From: Helicoverpa zea
Taxonomy: Eukaryota > Arthropoda > Insecta > Lepidoptera > Noctuidae
DNA: 64,000 nucleotides
Direction of reading: 5' to 3'
Assembly (NCBI RefSeq): GCF_022581195.2
Contig: NC_061461.1
Span: forward strand, 13,082,001 to 13,146,000
Positions 22,801-33,701 of the stretch are shown here, one piece after another; position 1 is the stretch's first letter, and every line of letters starts with the position of its first letter. Made by a program: the position numbers and the translations under genes. The notes under the pieces were generated by a model. That model was given only the letters and a program-made list of their open reading frames with translations, did no database searches and had not been told where the DNA came from.

Positions 22801-25332
22801 GTAACTCCATAAAGAAATAAAGGCTCACCTTGGCTTTGCTTGTGGTATGTATTTGTTTCAAATGTACTAATTTCTACTTGTGCAGAAACAGAAGATGTTG
22901 AGGGTTCATCTGTAAAAATAAAATTTCAGCATTCAGATACAATCAAATCAATCAAATAAAATTGTAAAAAAAATAATAATAATAATTGATTGCAATATTT
23001 AAATGTCATTTACAAAAATTAACATTATAATATAGCTGTCTTGCGTTGAACATATAGATACAATGGTAGTTGTAATAGGTGAAGGAAAACATCTTGAGGA
23101 AACAAATGTGTATAAATATGTATAATGCGTATATGTGTATAAATGCAAAAGTATATGAGGATGTATGGACTTTTGTTACTATTTCACGCAAAAACAGATT
23201 ATACATCACAATAATCCATAGGCTATAATTTTCATGCAGGCAAAGCCGCGGGCAACGGCTAGTATATGATAAATTTATTATTACACTACTAACCTTCTTG
23301 TAAAGATTGCTGTTCTTTGAAGAGGTAATAAGGAAATGCTGACAGAATGGCGTCCGAAAGTGGCATAGAAGAAAGATTTATTGACGGAATAGCAGATTTT
23401 TTGAGCTGTGTCCTTTTTTTATTAAAATCATTATCTTTAAAATGCTTTCCACAGATAAATTTTAATTCATGGAGTTTTTCAATGGGCACATAAACTAGAT
23501 CCTCGTTTCCTGCCATTTTCACCCATTCTTTACATCTGAAAGCAAAAATATCGACAATGATTAGTATACTGTGTCCCAACTAGGGCTGCCATCCGTCCGG
23601 GTTTCCCCAGATTTGTCCTTGTTTGGAGGCCGTCCGGGCGGGGTTTCAAGAAGAGTCCGGGGAAAACCCGGACGCTTTTCATGTAAGGAAGCACCTCATT
23701 GAATTTAAGTATATGTTAATACACTGGACAGCAAACAAACCGAGCCACCCGCTACTATGGCACTCTAATCCGATTTTCTCAAAAAGTTTAAAACTTACAA
23801 ATATCAAAAATATACCTATAGAAAGAGCATTTCTTAAGGATTAAAATGACTGTAAATTTAATTAAAAGGACCATCAATTCACAATGTTATCAAGCAGCAA
23901 ACACAATGCTATCAATTTTCTCTGTTTTGATTAGGGTTTGCGCTTAGCATTATTTTATTCTATAGTGAGAGAAATTCCATATTTCTTCACATTTCTTTAG
24001 TTTTTATCCGTCGTTTGCTTAGACGCGTGTATTTTTGTGCTCGTTTATTGGTAAATAATGGATACGACCACACAGGAAGCAGCTCAAGCTGTAACACTAC
24101 TTCGAGCAGACCTTGGGCAACGTGAAGTCACTTGACGACTTCCAATCAGCAGATTTTCGGTGTAAAGAGTTTACAGACGATACTTGGAGACTGCAGCATT
24201 CGATTGCAGCCCAGGTATGGGCAGACCTAGGGCTACATTAGCAGCAGACAATCGTTATATCCAACTTTGTGTTGTATTAAATCGTCGCCTCAGCGCAGTT
24301 TAAGTGGATTGACTTCTCATCGCTACATCCCTGGAGTCCTCGCATACCATGTGGTACCTTACTCAGGTTGTATCAGTCTGGACATGAATTCATGCGTGAT
24401 AATGCACGGTCTCATGTTGCCCATGTGGTAACCCAGTATCTACACGATGTCGGCATTCGAACAATGGTGTGGCCAGCTTGTAGCACGGACTTGAATCTGA
24501 TAGAGCACTTATGGGATGAACTGAAACGTCGGGGTCGTGCCAAAGTACCTGCTCCAATAAGGCTTCCAGAGCTGAAAATCGCTATCGAAGAGGAGTGGGA
24601 TGCAATCCCACAAGATTTCATCGTCAGACTTGTTAGATCTATCAATACGAGGAAGCTAGCAGCTATTCGAGCAAGGGGAGGAAACACTCAATGCTGAACA
24701 AAAATAATTTTTCATTTTTTCCTTTGTTTTCTGTCAAAATTTTTGTTTTCACTGGGTGATTGCCAATGGTTTTCGCGGCTGTAAAATGACTCTTCTTGAT
24801 AAATTGATTAATATACGCTTAATGAATTGATCAATCCCAATTTGTTTCCATTTGTTTTAATCCTCATAAAACGTACTTTCTGCAAGTATAATTTTGATAT
24901 TTGTATGTATTATAGTTTTTGAGAAAATCGGATTAGAATTCCAAAGTAGCGGGTGGCTCGGTTTATTTGCTGTCCAGTGTAGTAAATGGATTACAGATTA
25001 GGTATTTTTTGTTTAAAAACAATCGTACTCGTTCGGGGAAAAAATGCGATTTACGCCAAATGTCCGGGTTTTTTTCATGTTTGTCCGGGTTTGGCGAAAT
25101 TCGAGATGGCAGCCCTAGTCCCAACGCTATTTCCCCGATTCAAACTTTTAACAACTTATTTGTTAAACTAAAAAATAAGTTTTAAGACTGAAAATGGAAA
25201 CATAACTCTGTTAAATTACGAAATTTTAACTTACCGCAATTCATCTAGTGGAAATCTGGCCATAAAGAAGCGTTTTTTGCCATCTTTGCGCTCCGACCTC
25301 AATCCACAAATTTCACATTTCCTGTACGCCAT
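19738..25332 (-). CDS. THAP-domain P-element transposase-like protein (THAP9-like), 6 exons, intact
   Basis: Exons: 25235-25332, 23294-23535, 22829-22909, 22588-22725, 22222-22359, 19738-21995; GT-AG borders, total 984 aa. Exons 1-2 make a C2CH THAP DNA-binding domain (CEIC, then FICGKHF). Exons 3-6 each begin with D-EPSTS and form a Ser/Thr linker; exons 4 and 5 are a tandem duplication. Exon 6 has a coiled-coil stretch (KKLMKRVELLKSKIRKVQEK) and a P-element RNase H-like core. Candidate catalytic acids, numbered from the internal Met at 21945, are D136 (ILFDEMSL), D226 (CDQGPTN) and E469 (LENLFGLIRQH), with the insertion-domain YDVPHLFKSIRNN between. No stop or frameshift. It is AT-rich, unlike its neighbours. 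I see no P-type inverted termini, so either a domesticated gene or a transposon with unrecognised ends. Confidence 0.88.
22010..22741. repeat. 366-bp tandem duplication containing exons 4 and 5 of the THAP gene
   Basis: Corresponding positions are offset by 366 bp (exon 5 at 22222-22359, exon 4 at 22588-22725). Both exons are 138 nt and the flanking introns match closely (for example CTACGCTCTCTGGGAAATTA in both). Only scattered substitutions separate the copies, so the duplication is young and adds 46 in-frame residues. Confidence 0.9.
23581..25117. mobile_element. hAT MITE (TAGGGCTGCCATC family) interrupted by a Tc1 element
   Basis: Ends TAGGGCTGCCATC and GATGGCAGCCCTA, flanked by the 8-bp duplication GTCCCAAC (23573-23580 and 25118-25125). 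Without the nested Tc1 element it would be about 280 bp, like the copy at 2339-2626, which shows the uninterrupted sequence. Lies in intron 1 of the THAP gene. Confidence 0.88.
23722..24979 (+). mobile_element. Tc1/mariner element nested in the hAT MITE, decayed transposase
   Basis: Inverted ends begin CACTGGACAGC and end GCTGTCCAGTG, about 65 bp long, flanked by TA on each side (23720-23721, 24980-24981), the Tc1/mariner target. The 3' half of the transposase is open at 24368-24697: DNARSH and later DLNLIEHLWDELKRR. I count 34 residues between the Asp and the Glu, i.e. DD34E, the Tc1 signature. A start-like MDTTTQEAAQAV lies at 24058, but the frame is broken between, so it is non-autonomous. 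Confidence 0.85.
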
Positions 25333-26024
25333 ACTTCGTAATAAATCGTCCTGGCACCACAAACTTCCACAAACACCAAAGAAATAATGGTTTTAGACAC
25401 CTTTGGAGACCAAGAAATGGTAATTGCATTCACTTCGCTTTATATAATAACCGGTACCGCTGATAACAACAGTTCGATGACAGCAAAGAGAATAACCTAG
25501 TACAAGATGGATGACAGTGACAGTGAGAGAGAGACGACACAGGAAGTAAGCGAGACAAATATAGTCGCCATTAAAATTTAGCCCCGTTTCATACATTGAA
25601 TTTTTTCTATGGAGTTGCGACAGACTGGTATTCCCCTGCTACCAATCCGGAATAATCCGCATGAGTGGAATTTTCTCGTCAATAAGAATAATGGTTAAGT
25701 AGAAAGAGTAGAAAATAAGAAGAATAATGTTTTTTTTTTTAAACTTTGGAAAGCTTTGGGCAGTGGTTAATTGTCTACATTTTTATCTAGCTTTGCTACC
25801 TCCTTGCTAAAATACAAATAGTTTAATCTGTGGTTGTCTCTGTCAAATTGTAAGGCATTGAACTTTGATTTGTTAGAGGTGTATTTTTCAAAATAAATAC
25901 CTGAATATTCTAATTGTGTAGTAATATTTAATTTAATGTTAACTTAAGGAAACCAAGGAACGAAAGTATTTTCTTTTAAATAGTGAATAGTTGTGTTAGA
26001 ATCTTCTTAATATAAACCAGAGAC
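25333..26024. other. Divergent intergenic region between THAP/P-like gene and tetraspanin
   Basis: About 690 bp between the two opposing start codons; probably holds both promoters. No TATA box or other element can be assigned with confidence. Confidence 0.4.
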
Positions 26025-29000
26025 ATGAGTATGTCTCGGTGCTACTCGTTAATGAAATGCCTGCTAATACTTTTTAATATCATATTTTTGGTAAGAATCA
26101 GAATAAACCCATATTAACTTATTATCAACTGTTCCTTTTTAGTACAATCATTTGTATTTCGCTAATTTATAAAAAACAGTCCTTGAATCCCTATCGCTTA
26201 GAGGTCGACGCGATGCTCAAAACTCAAACTGTCTGATTTTGAGATGTTTACTATATACGAATAACGAACGTCTCTGGTAAAGGATTTCGGATCGCAGAGC
26301 AATAGTATTTATTACTAGCTGTTCGTCGCGGTTTCATCCTCTCCCCGAGGAAACTCCCGCACCCTAATAAAATTTAGCCCACGCTCAGTGCGGCAGTAGA
26401 GCTTCCTAACACTGAAGTAATTATCAAATCGGTTCATTAGTTCAAGAGCCTATTCGATTCCAACAAACTTTCAATCAAGAAAGTAAATAAATAACACTGG
26501 TCAACAGCATTTTTGGTGCAAAGGTGAAATATATCATTTCATATAGAATATTTGATACATAATCGAAGTCCAGAACATAAAGTTGCACTAGCAAGTCGGG
26601 ATTTATATATATACCCCTCCTAAAGTACCAAAAACGCGTATATATTGAGAAAGAAAACTCACAAAAATATAAATCAAAATGGACTAGAAAACTACTTACT
26701 AGAAAATTCTGCTGTCCCCAAAAAATTACATCAAATTTCATTAAAAACACGTTTTTGGTACTTTAAGAGGGGTATATCTCTAAATCCCGACGTGCAAGCG
26801 AAAAAAAATAATAATTTGTTGACCAGCGTAATATGTACATATATGTTTTTTATAAAGTAGCTATATATTTTTTTATAGTCTCGATCATTGTGCACATATT
26901 TTTAAAACGAAATGAGAAAAATGCTTAATTTTATTTCTGGGTGGGGAGTACACAAAGCGTCTACTAATTTGGTGGTGTCACTTGGTTATGACTGATACCA
27001 GTAGTTCAGTCTACCTGTGCATCTTCCCCATGAAGACAAGCTAATAGGGAAAAACATCAGCAACAACTGATAATGAAGTGTACAGACTATGTGTATATTT
27101 AAGCATCATTGTACAGTATGCAGATGATTCATTTAACTGTAGTGTACAGCGCACAGCACTGATATAACTGTAAAGTGGTGGGAAACAGCTTGTGGAGTTG
27201 CATTGGTTGCAGTGCGTGGGCAGCTGCGCGTGCGGCTTCGCAGCGTGGGCGCTGTGGGACGGGCAGGGCGCGGAGAGCCCGGCGGCGCGCGCGGGGCTGC
27301 TGGCGGGCGCCGCGTGGGGCGGCGTGCTGGCGCTGGGCGCGCTGGCGGCGCTGTGCGGCGCGGCGCGCGGCTCGGCGCCGCTGCTGGCAGCCGCCTTCTG
27401 CCTGCTGGCGCTGACGGGCGTGGCGGAGGCGGCGGCGGCGTGGTGGGGCGCGGCGCACCGCCCGCAGCTGCGCCGCGCGCTGCTCGACGCGCTGGACCAC
27501 ACCGTGCGCCACGAGTACGGCGTGCTGCCCTCGCGCACGCAGCTGCTTGACGTCATACAACAGGGGGTATGTCTGTCTTTGACTGTCTGTCATACCGTCA
27601 CTTGCACAAAGCTACATTAAAGTTAAAGCTTCTTTAAATCTATTGCTGACTCATTCTTTGTCAACAAGATAAAAGACAGCAATAGATTTAATGAAGCTTT
27701 AACTTTAGAGTAGTGTGCCAAAGACTGCCGCACAAAAGTGCATCATCTGCGTTGCACCTTGTCCTCATCGTCGCGTCGTACCAAAGTCAAAGCGCATCTC
27801 TGGGTTTCAGAATGTACAACTAGCCTTCCGAACTGTTGGTCTAAAGAACTTGAGACTCACTCAAGGCTTAGTACATATACGGCAGTACCAAAATTGTTTA
27901 CCCGCCCGCCGCCAGCCGACTGCCAGTTGCCGTTGCGATCAGTGGAATGCCGCTCGGCATAGTCGGCATATCAATTCACGGTCATTCTGTCTATTGCTTT
28001 TATCAATGTCAAACATTTTTAATAACATTGATGTAGAAGGAAGTCAGAAAAGCTCAGTGAGGGCCACCAGGGCCAAAGCCTTCCGGATTATTCAAAAAAG
28101 AGAAGAAACATGATGGGGTTTAGTCACTAAGGGTCCATCACCCACAGCGGGAGGAATCATTTGATGAAACCCCACAAAAAAAGTTGTACTTAGGTTGTAG
28201 TTGTATTATACAAACATATTTTTATTTTATTATAAATCAAAATCATTTATTTGCTCAAATAAGGTACAGAAGGTTGGTAAATTGTTGACAATGGTTCTCT
28301 TAGGGTTGATTTATATTAGGCCGGGCCGTGTCCGGGGCGTGCCGGGTACGTGGCTCGAACGGGGCACGGACGTGTAACGTTACATACATTTTGTATGACG
28401 AGCGCCGTTTGTGGCCCGGACGGGCCACAGCCGGGCCGCTTCCGGGCTTTTATTTCATACATAAAAAACTTTTTTACAAAAAAATTAATCCGACTTCCAA
28501 AAACACTAAAAAGCAAAAAAAAACTAATTTTAGGTGCATCGGCCTAGAAGTCGGTGTCTAATGCATGTTACTAATTTAATTTTACCACCGTTTTTTTTTT
28601 TTAATTTTGCCACCGACTTCTAGGCCGATGCACCTAAAATTAGTTTTTTTTTGCTTTTTAGCGTTTTTGGAAGTCGGTTTAATTTTTTTTCTAAAAAAGT
28701 TTTTTATTTACAGCTTTTCAGTGATACGAAGAGTTGTCAGTATCCATATAAGTGGAAAGTTCTCATCAATACAAAGAATATAGGTAAGCCCAAATACGAG
28801 GTATTTTACATATTCAGTTTTCGAGTTCCCTCGACCTTCTCTGGTCTCCATCATCAGGTCAGCTCCAAACCCTCACAGTTGAATAGTGCTACCAGGCAAA
28901 CACCTGAGTGTTAAGTTATTATCCTATGTATGCCTACAATTTTCGAAGGTTGCCCTCGATTTCTCAGGGTTTCCATCATCAGATCCTGACCTGGTGACTA

Positions 29001-31455
29001 TGGGACCAACTGGCAGCTATTCCGCGTCGAACAAAAAAGAATCACGTAAATCGGTCTATAAACCTCGGCGTAATCGATGTACATACATAAATAAATAAAT
29101 AATAAATAAGCCTTTTATTTCTCGCTTTTACAAAGTTTTTAGTTATTAACCTATGTGAATAATTAAGAAACAAATAAAAAAAATATAAATGTAAGTATTA
29201 TATGTAACATAGTTTAGTCCGCAAGAACCCCTGATTGGGTATAGGCCTCCTCCAAAGATGCCCATGGGTCTCTATCTTGGGCTGTATCTCTCCAGTTTGG
29301 ACCAGCTGTCCTTCTGATGTCATCTTCCCATCTGATTAGTGGTCTACCTCGGCTTGTTTTCCCCGTTGGGCCGTTCCACGAAGTTACTTTCGCAGTCCAT
29401 CTTTGGTCTGTGCATGTTGCGACATGACCGGCCCATTTCCATTTTTGTTTTAGTGCAAACGTTACGGCGTCGATCGCTTTGGTGGTTTTTCTTATCTTTT
29501 TGTGTCTTACCTTATCTATCTTCCGTATGTTAAGCATGCTCCTCTCTAGCCCCCTTTGACAGGTTCAAATTTTATTTATGGCTTTAGAAGACAACTTCCA
29601 CATCTGACATCCGTACGTTAGGCATGGCAAGAGACTTGAATTCATAACTTTTGTTTTGATGTCTGTCGGCATATTACTCTTGAAAATTTCTTTTTGACTC
29701 CAATGTTTATTCCATGTTGATTTGATTTACTCTTCTTTCTATTTCTAGTATGTCGTTGTTTTTGTCAAAACTTAACATTTTACCCAAATATGTATACTTT
29801 TTGACATGTTGTAAAGGTTCTCCATTGATCGTTATGTGTTTTTTCCAGCTCGTGTTGGTCATTATCTTGGTTTTAGTTAGATTCATCTCCAGATCCACCT
29901 TGGCGCTGGCATGGTGCAGAGACTCAATCATGCGTTGCATCTGGCCAGCCGACTCTGATAGGAGTACTAGGTCGTCTGCAAATCTAAGATGGCTCAGATG
30001 CTCACCTCTTATATAGATACCTAGTCTGCACCAGTCCAACTTGCCAATGATGTTTTCTAGAATTGAGATGAATAGTATTGGGGAGAGGGGGCACCCTGTC
30101 TCACTCCCCTTTTTATGGGGAAACAGGGACCGGTGGACTCGAGTTTGATCCTTCCTTTAGTATTTTTGTATATACTCTGGATAGCTTTGATGTATACCTC
30201 TTCAACACCTTGCTCTGCCAAGCTTTCCCATATGCTGTTATATGAAACGGAGTCAAAAGCTTTTTGATAGTCAATAAAGCTTATGTATAAAGTCCTCTGT
30301 TGTTCTTTGTACTTTTCTATGATTAACTCCATTGTGTGGATGTGATCAGTGGTTGAGAATCCTTTCCTGAAGCCCGCTTGCTCAACAGGTTGTTTTATTT
30401 CTAGTGTTGTGCTTATTCTTTTGTTAATGATTGTTGAGAACAGTTTGTAGAGACTGGGTAATAGGCTGATTGGTCTGTAATTGCCAATATTTTTGGGGTC
30501 TCCTTTTTTGTATAACAATATGATGTTTGCTTCCGACCATTGAGTGGGTGTAACAGAGTGTTCGGGTATCAAGTTGAACAGTTTGGCCAGCGGTGCGGCC
30601 AGAATTAACTGAGCTTCTTTTATTGCTTCATAAGTAATGTTGTCGGGGCCTGGGCTTTTTTCTATTTTAAGCTTTTTTATTGTTTCTACAACTTCGGATT
30701 CATTGATCTTTATAAAGTGTTCAAGTTGGCCTTCCTTGTTGTTATTGAGTATTGAGTTTACATACATACATAGAAAAAAATATATATATACCGACCGAAT
30801 TGATAACCTCCTCCTTTTTGGGCAGTCGGTTAAAAATGTATGTAACGTTTCACGTCTGTGCCCCGTTCGAGCCACGGACATGGCACGCCCCGGCCACGTC
30901 CCGGCCTAATATAAATCAACCCTTATTCTGCCTTTAATTTCGGCGTGCAAATATTAGTTACCTAGGTACATATTTTATTAATTTTCATTTCATTTCATTT
31001 AATAAACAGTACTTATGATGTGAAAAATGTTATAGTTCGGCTAGGCGGCGCAGTGCGCTGTGCATAAAGTACATATCCGTGTTCAGCTGCAGTGCTGCGG
31101 TTCGGCGGGCCCGCGCGACTGGCAGCACTCGGCGTGGGCGCGTGCGCAGGGCGGCGCGGGCGGCGCGCTCGACCTGTCCGTGGCGGCGCCGCCCGCCTTC
31201 TACCCCGTGCCCGCCTCGTGCTGCGCCGCGCCGGGCGCCGCGTGCGAGGCGGCGCGGCGCGTGGCGGCGGCCAGCGGCGGCGGCGCGGGGCTGCACGGCG
31301 CGGCGTGCGGCGCGCGGGTGCTGGCGGCGCTGGCGCGGCTGGCGCGCGTGCCGCTGGCGCTGGGCGGCGCGCTGCTGGCGCTGCACGCGGCCGCGCTGCC
31401 GCTGGCGGCCGCGCTGTGGCTGCGCGCGCACCCGCGTGTCTCCTACAAGGCTTAG
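26025..31455 (+). CDS. Tetraspanin, 3 coding exons, complete
   Basis: Four-pass membrane organiser of the plasma membrane or endosomes. Exons 26025-26090, 27213-27566 and 31087-31455, each a whole number of codons; 262 aa. Exon 1 encodes a short cytoplasmic tail and half of TM1 (KCLLILFNIIFL), completed by exon 2 (CVGSCACGFAAWAL). EC1 is very short (about residues 38-50), TM2 about 51-72, TM3 about 78-98. The large loop begins LQCCG (143-145) followed by GPRDW, then PASCC (185-186), C193 and C214: six cysteines, the CCG and PxSCC signatures. TM4 is about 226-252, tail RVSYKA. A second in-frame Met at 26031 is possible. Exons 2-3 are extremely GC- and Ala-rich. I do not assign an orthologue. 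Confidence 0.9.
26497..26826. mobile_element. MITE-like inverted-repeat element in tetraspanin intron 1
   Basis: Ends CTGGTCAACA and TGTTGACCAG. A second, internal inverted pair (GTCGGGATTTATATATATAC against GTATATCTCTAAATCCCGAC) extends for about 45 bp. No coding capacity and no clear target duplication. Confidence 0.6.
27618..27707. repeat. 31-bp hairpin in tetraspanin intron 2
   Basis: Arms 27618-27648 and 27677-27707 are complementary with one mismatch and a 28-bp loop, beginning about 50 bp after the exon 2 donor. 27715-28300 beyond it shows no exon. Confidence 0.75.
28303..30922. mobile_element. PIF/Harbinger-type element with TTA duplication, carrying other repeats
   Basis: Inverted ends of roughly 95 bp beginning GGGTTGATTTATATTAGGCC, with the direct repeat TTA at 28300-28302 and 30923-30925, the trinucleotide typical of PIF/Harbinger. 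Inside are a foldback (28480-28700, two opposed copies of GACTTCTAGGCCGATGCACC), an unclassified stretch (28700-29200), an RTE-like LINE and no Harbinger transposase. A 140-bp relative lies at 40941-41081. Sits in tetraspanin intron 2. Confidence 0.7.
29210..30765 (-). mobile_element. RTE-like LINE, 5'-truncated and frameshifted
   Basis: Minus-strand reverse transcriptase in pieces. 30765-30057 has KSPGPDNITYEAIK, YRPISLLP, GFRKGFSTTDH, DYQKAFDSV and RQGAPS. 30039-29707 has the catalytic RFADDLVLLSES. 29537-29214 has the C-terminal KWKWAGHVAT and RGRPLIRWEDDIRR. The three are in different frames, so it is dead. The endonuclease is absent. Clade named from motif style, not from a tree. Confidence 0.8.
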
Positions 31456-32237
31456 GCTGCGTCGATGTGCCCGATGCGTCGTCGCAAACGGAATTTAAGA
31501 AGATAAGCCCAAGAAAAGAAGTGCGTGTCGGACGAATGTACTCTTGTGTTCCAGAGGTGACATCGGTGAGCACTTGGTTTCCATCCGCGCATTTTGTATC
31601 AAGTCTTTGCCGTTAACCAGGATACAAATGACTATATCCGTCTGGCACACACTATTCATGGGAAATAAATAATCTAGTTTGTACCTGTAGAGCTTAACCA
31701 AATGTGTGTTAGATGTAAGTTGTGTTCGTTGTTTGTGGTGTATTTATTTAACCTGAGGAGCGTTTGGCGACACAGTCGGCGTGTACCGGACAGTAGGGGC
31801 GGCCACACGGTCACCACTCACTTGTCTCCCAACGTCGGCTCGTTACTCGACTAAATGCTAATTAGGTATTTCATAATGTTAACAATGTTTGGTTGGTGTG
31901 TGCGTCGAGACCCCGACAGACTGCAGACTGGTCTGCAGCGCATCTGTGCCTTCACTAGCAGCTCTCTTTACTATAAGACAATCGTACAAATACTCACATT
32001 TGATCTCTGTCACTGCCATTTACTCAAGACTGTTAGACTTTATGTTGAGACTGATTTTTTTTCATTAGTACTTAAGTTGTAACCAGTACAAATATTTTGT
32101 AATTATAAGTTGTTGTATTTTTTTCAACGAGTCTATAAACATAATTTATGAAATGAATACATACACATTACTTAATTAAACATTGGTACATATATTTTTT
32201 GTAATCAATTTTATGATTTATTAAGTATAGTTATCAC
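31456..32237. other. Tetraspanin 3' UTR and downstream DNA
   Basis: AATAAA at 31664-31669, about 210 nt past the stop, is a candidate poly(A) signal. No other gene or repeat recognised up to the hAT element at 32238. Confidence 0.4.
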
Positions 32238-32450
32238 TAGGGCATGCAATTTCGGTAAAATAAAAATTACCGGTAAAAATTCGGTAATTAAAATATTTTT
32301 ACCGGTAAACCGGTAAAACGGTAATTTTTGTATTAAAAAAAATGTGATATTATATCAATAAGATTGGGTAGTAAAGCAGCAAAAAATAATTAAAAATACA
32401 AGGTGTAAGGTGGTAAACATTTTTTGTGACGTGGGCCGTAACAAACAGAC

Positions 32451-32738
32451 ATGTCAGTACCATCCGTACGCGATGTCGTCGACAAAATGCAAGAGAAACG
32501 GCTGCGATGGTTCGGCCATGTGAAAAGGAAACCACCTGAATACATCGCCAATGTTGTGTACTCAATCTCAATATACCCGGTCAAAGGCGCAGAGGCAGGC
32601 CGAAACGGTGGTGGTCGAGTGTCGTAATGAATGACTTGAAAATCTACGAACTCGAAGAGGAAGATGTCCTGGATAGATTGAAGTGGAAGAAGAAGATACG
32701 GAAAGCGGACTCCGTCACAAGACGGGATAAACGCTAAG
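32451..32738 (+). mobile_element. RTE-type LINE 3' fragment
   Basis: Plus-strand peptide VRDVVDKMQEKRLRWFGHVK, then after one frameshift RGRPKRWWSSVV and KKKIRKADSVTRRDKR. This is the C-terminal signature of RTE-like reverse transcriptases. Only the tail survives. Confidence 0.65.
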
Positions 32739-32758
32739 AATTACCGTGAAGTAAAAGC

Positions 32759-33249
32759 CCTCTTTTATGGTAAATCGTAGGCATTTTATGGACCAGGGTC
32801 GCGGTAACTCTTTCGAACAATCCCGCAGCCCCGGCAGGCCTTGGCCCTGCGCGTGGAACAACTCGGGCCGCCGTCACGGGTCTGTTGTCTATGCAGACGG
32901 AGGAACGACGAGCCACCCGAACTCGCCGTCCACAGACCGACGCCTGCAGTGGCCGGGAGTCGTCTCTCGACACTCTGCGCCCGTGGTGTCTTCCTGGTCC
33001 ACTACAGCGGCTGGGATGAGAGGTGCGAACTCGCAGGCGCTCCACCGTCTCCTTATCGAGCATGACTGCTTCGCAGAAGGAGGCGACGGCTTCCCATTCC
33101 CTCTCGCTCCGGACCATGACTTGAACCAGGGCCGGACGCGAGAGGTCGCCGCTGCCTATTGGCTCGACGACGACACGGCGGTACCCTTCCCAGGCAGTGC
33201 ACACCTAGACTGTGTGCTCCACCGTGTCCTCAGTGCTATCCGCATGGTA
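32759..33249 (-). mobile_element. R1-like LINE fragment with 13-bp target duplication
   Basis: Minus-strand peptide EDTVEHTV, then VCTAWEGYRRVV, ALVQVMVRSEREWEAVASFC and ETVERLR, the C-terminal part of R1/LOA-type reverse transcriptases with its Cys/His region. It is flanked by the direct repeat GTGAAGTAAAAGC (32746-32758 and 33250-33262), a typical target duplication from a truncated LINE insertion, made inside the hAT element. Confidence 0.75.
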
Positions 33250-33701
33250 GTGAAGTAAAAGCACTTGCTCAATAAGGTCATAGAGTAAGTAAAATAAGCA
33301 TAATCTATATTTTAGCTTATATGAGCTGACAGCTATGAGGAAAATCAGAATAACCGAATGAATAAAATTTGTTTAGATATTATAAATTAAGATGAGAATG
33401 AAGATTTGTATCTAACCTATAGTTAAGGAGCCACATAAGTTTACTTTCCTAAAAAACAGCAACTTTAACACTCTTACAATAATGTACCTAATGTATTCAA
33501 AATTACATTATGTTCAGGCTACATAATGAAGATTTGACGTTAAATGAACAATTGCTATATATTAGATATCACAAAAACGTAAAAACCGGTAATTTACCGG
33601 TTACACATTATTTTTACCGGTAAATTAAAGATCGCGAAAATGGGCGGTTTTACCGGTAAAACCGAAACCGGTAAACCGGTATTGCATGCCCTAGTTATCA
33701 C

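Larger units (their letters stand above)
32238..33693. mobile_element. hAT element (family TAGGGCATGCAAT) with 8-bp duplication
   Basis: Ends TAGGGCATGCAAT and ATTGCATGCCCTA, flanked by GTTATCAC at 32230-32237 and 33694-33701. Sub-terminal regions are packed with TTTACCGGTAA palindromes at both ends (32260-32330 and 33580-33680). No hAT transposase remains; the interior is occupied by an RTE tail (32451-32738) and an R1-like fragment (32759-33249). Confidence 0.85.
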
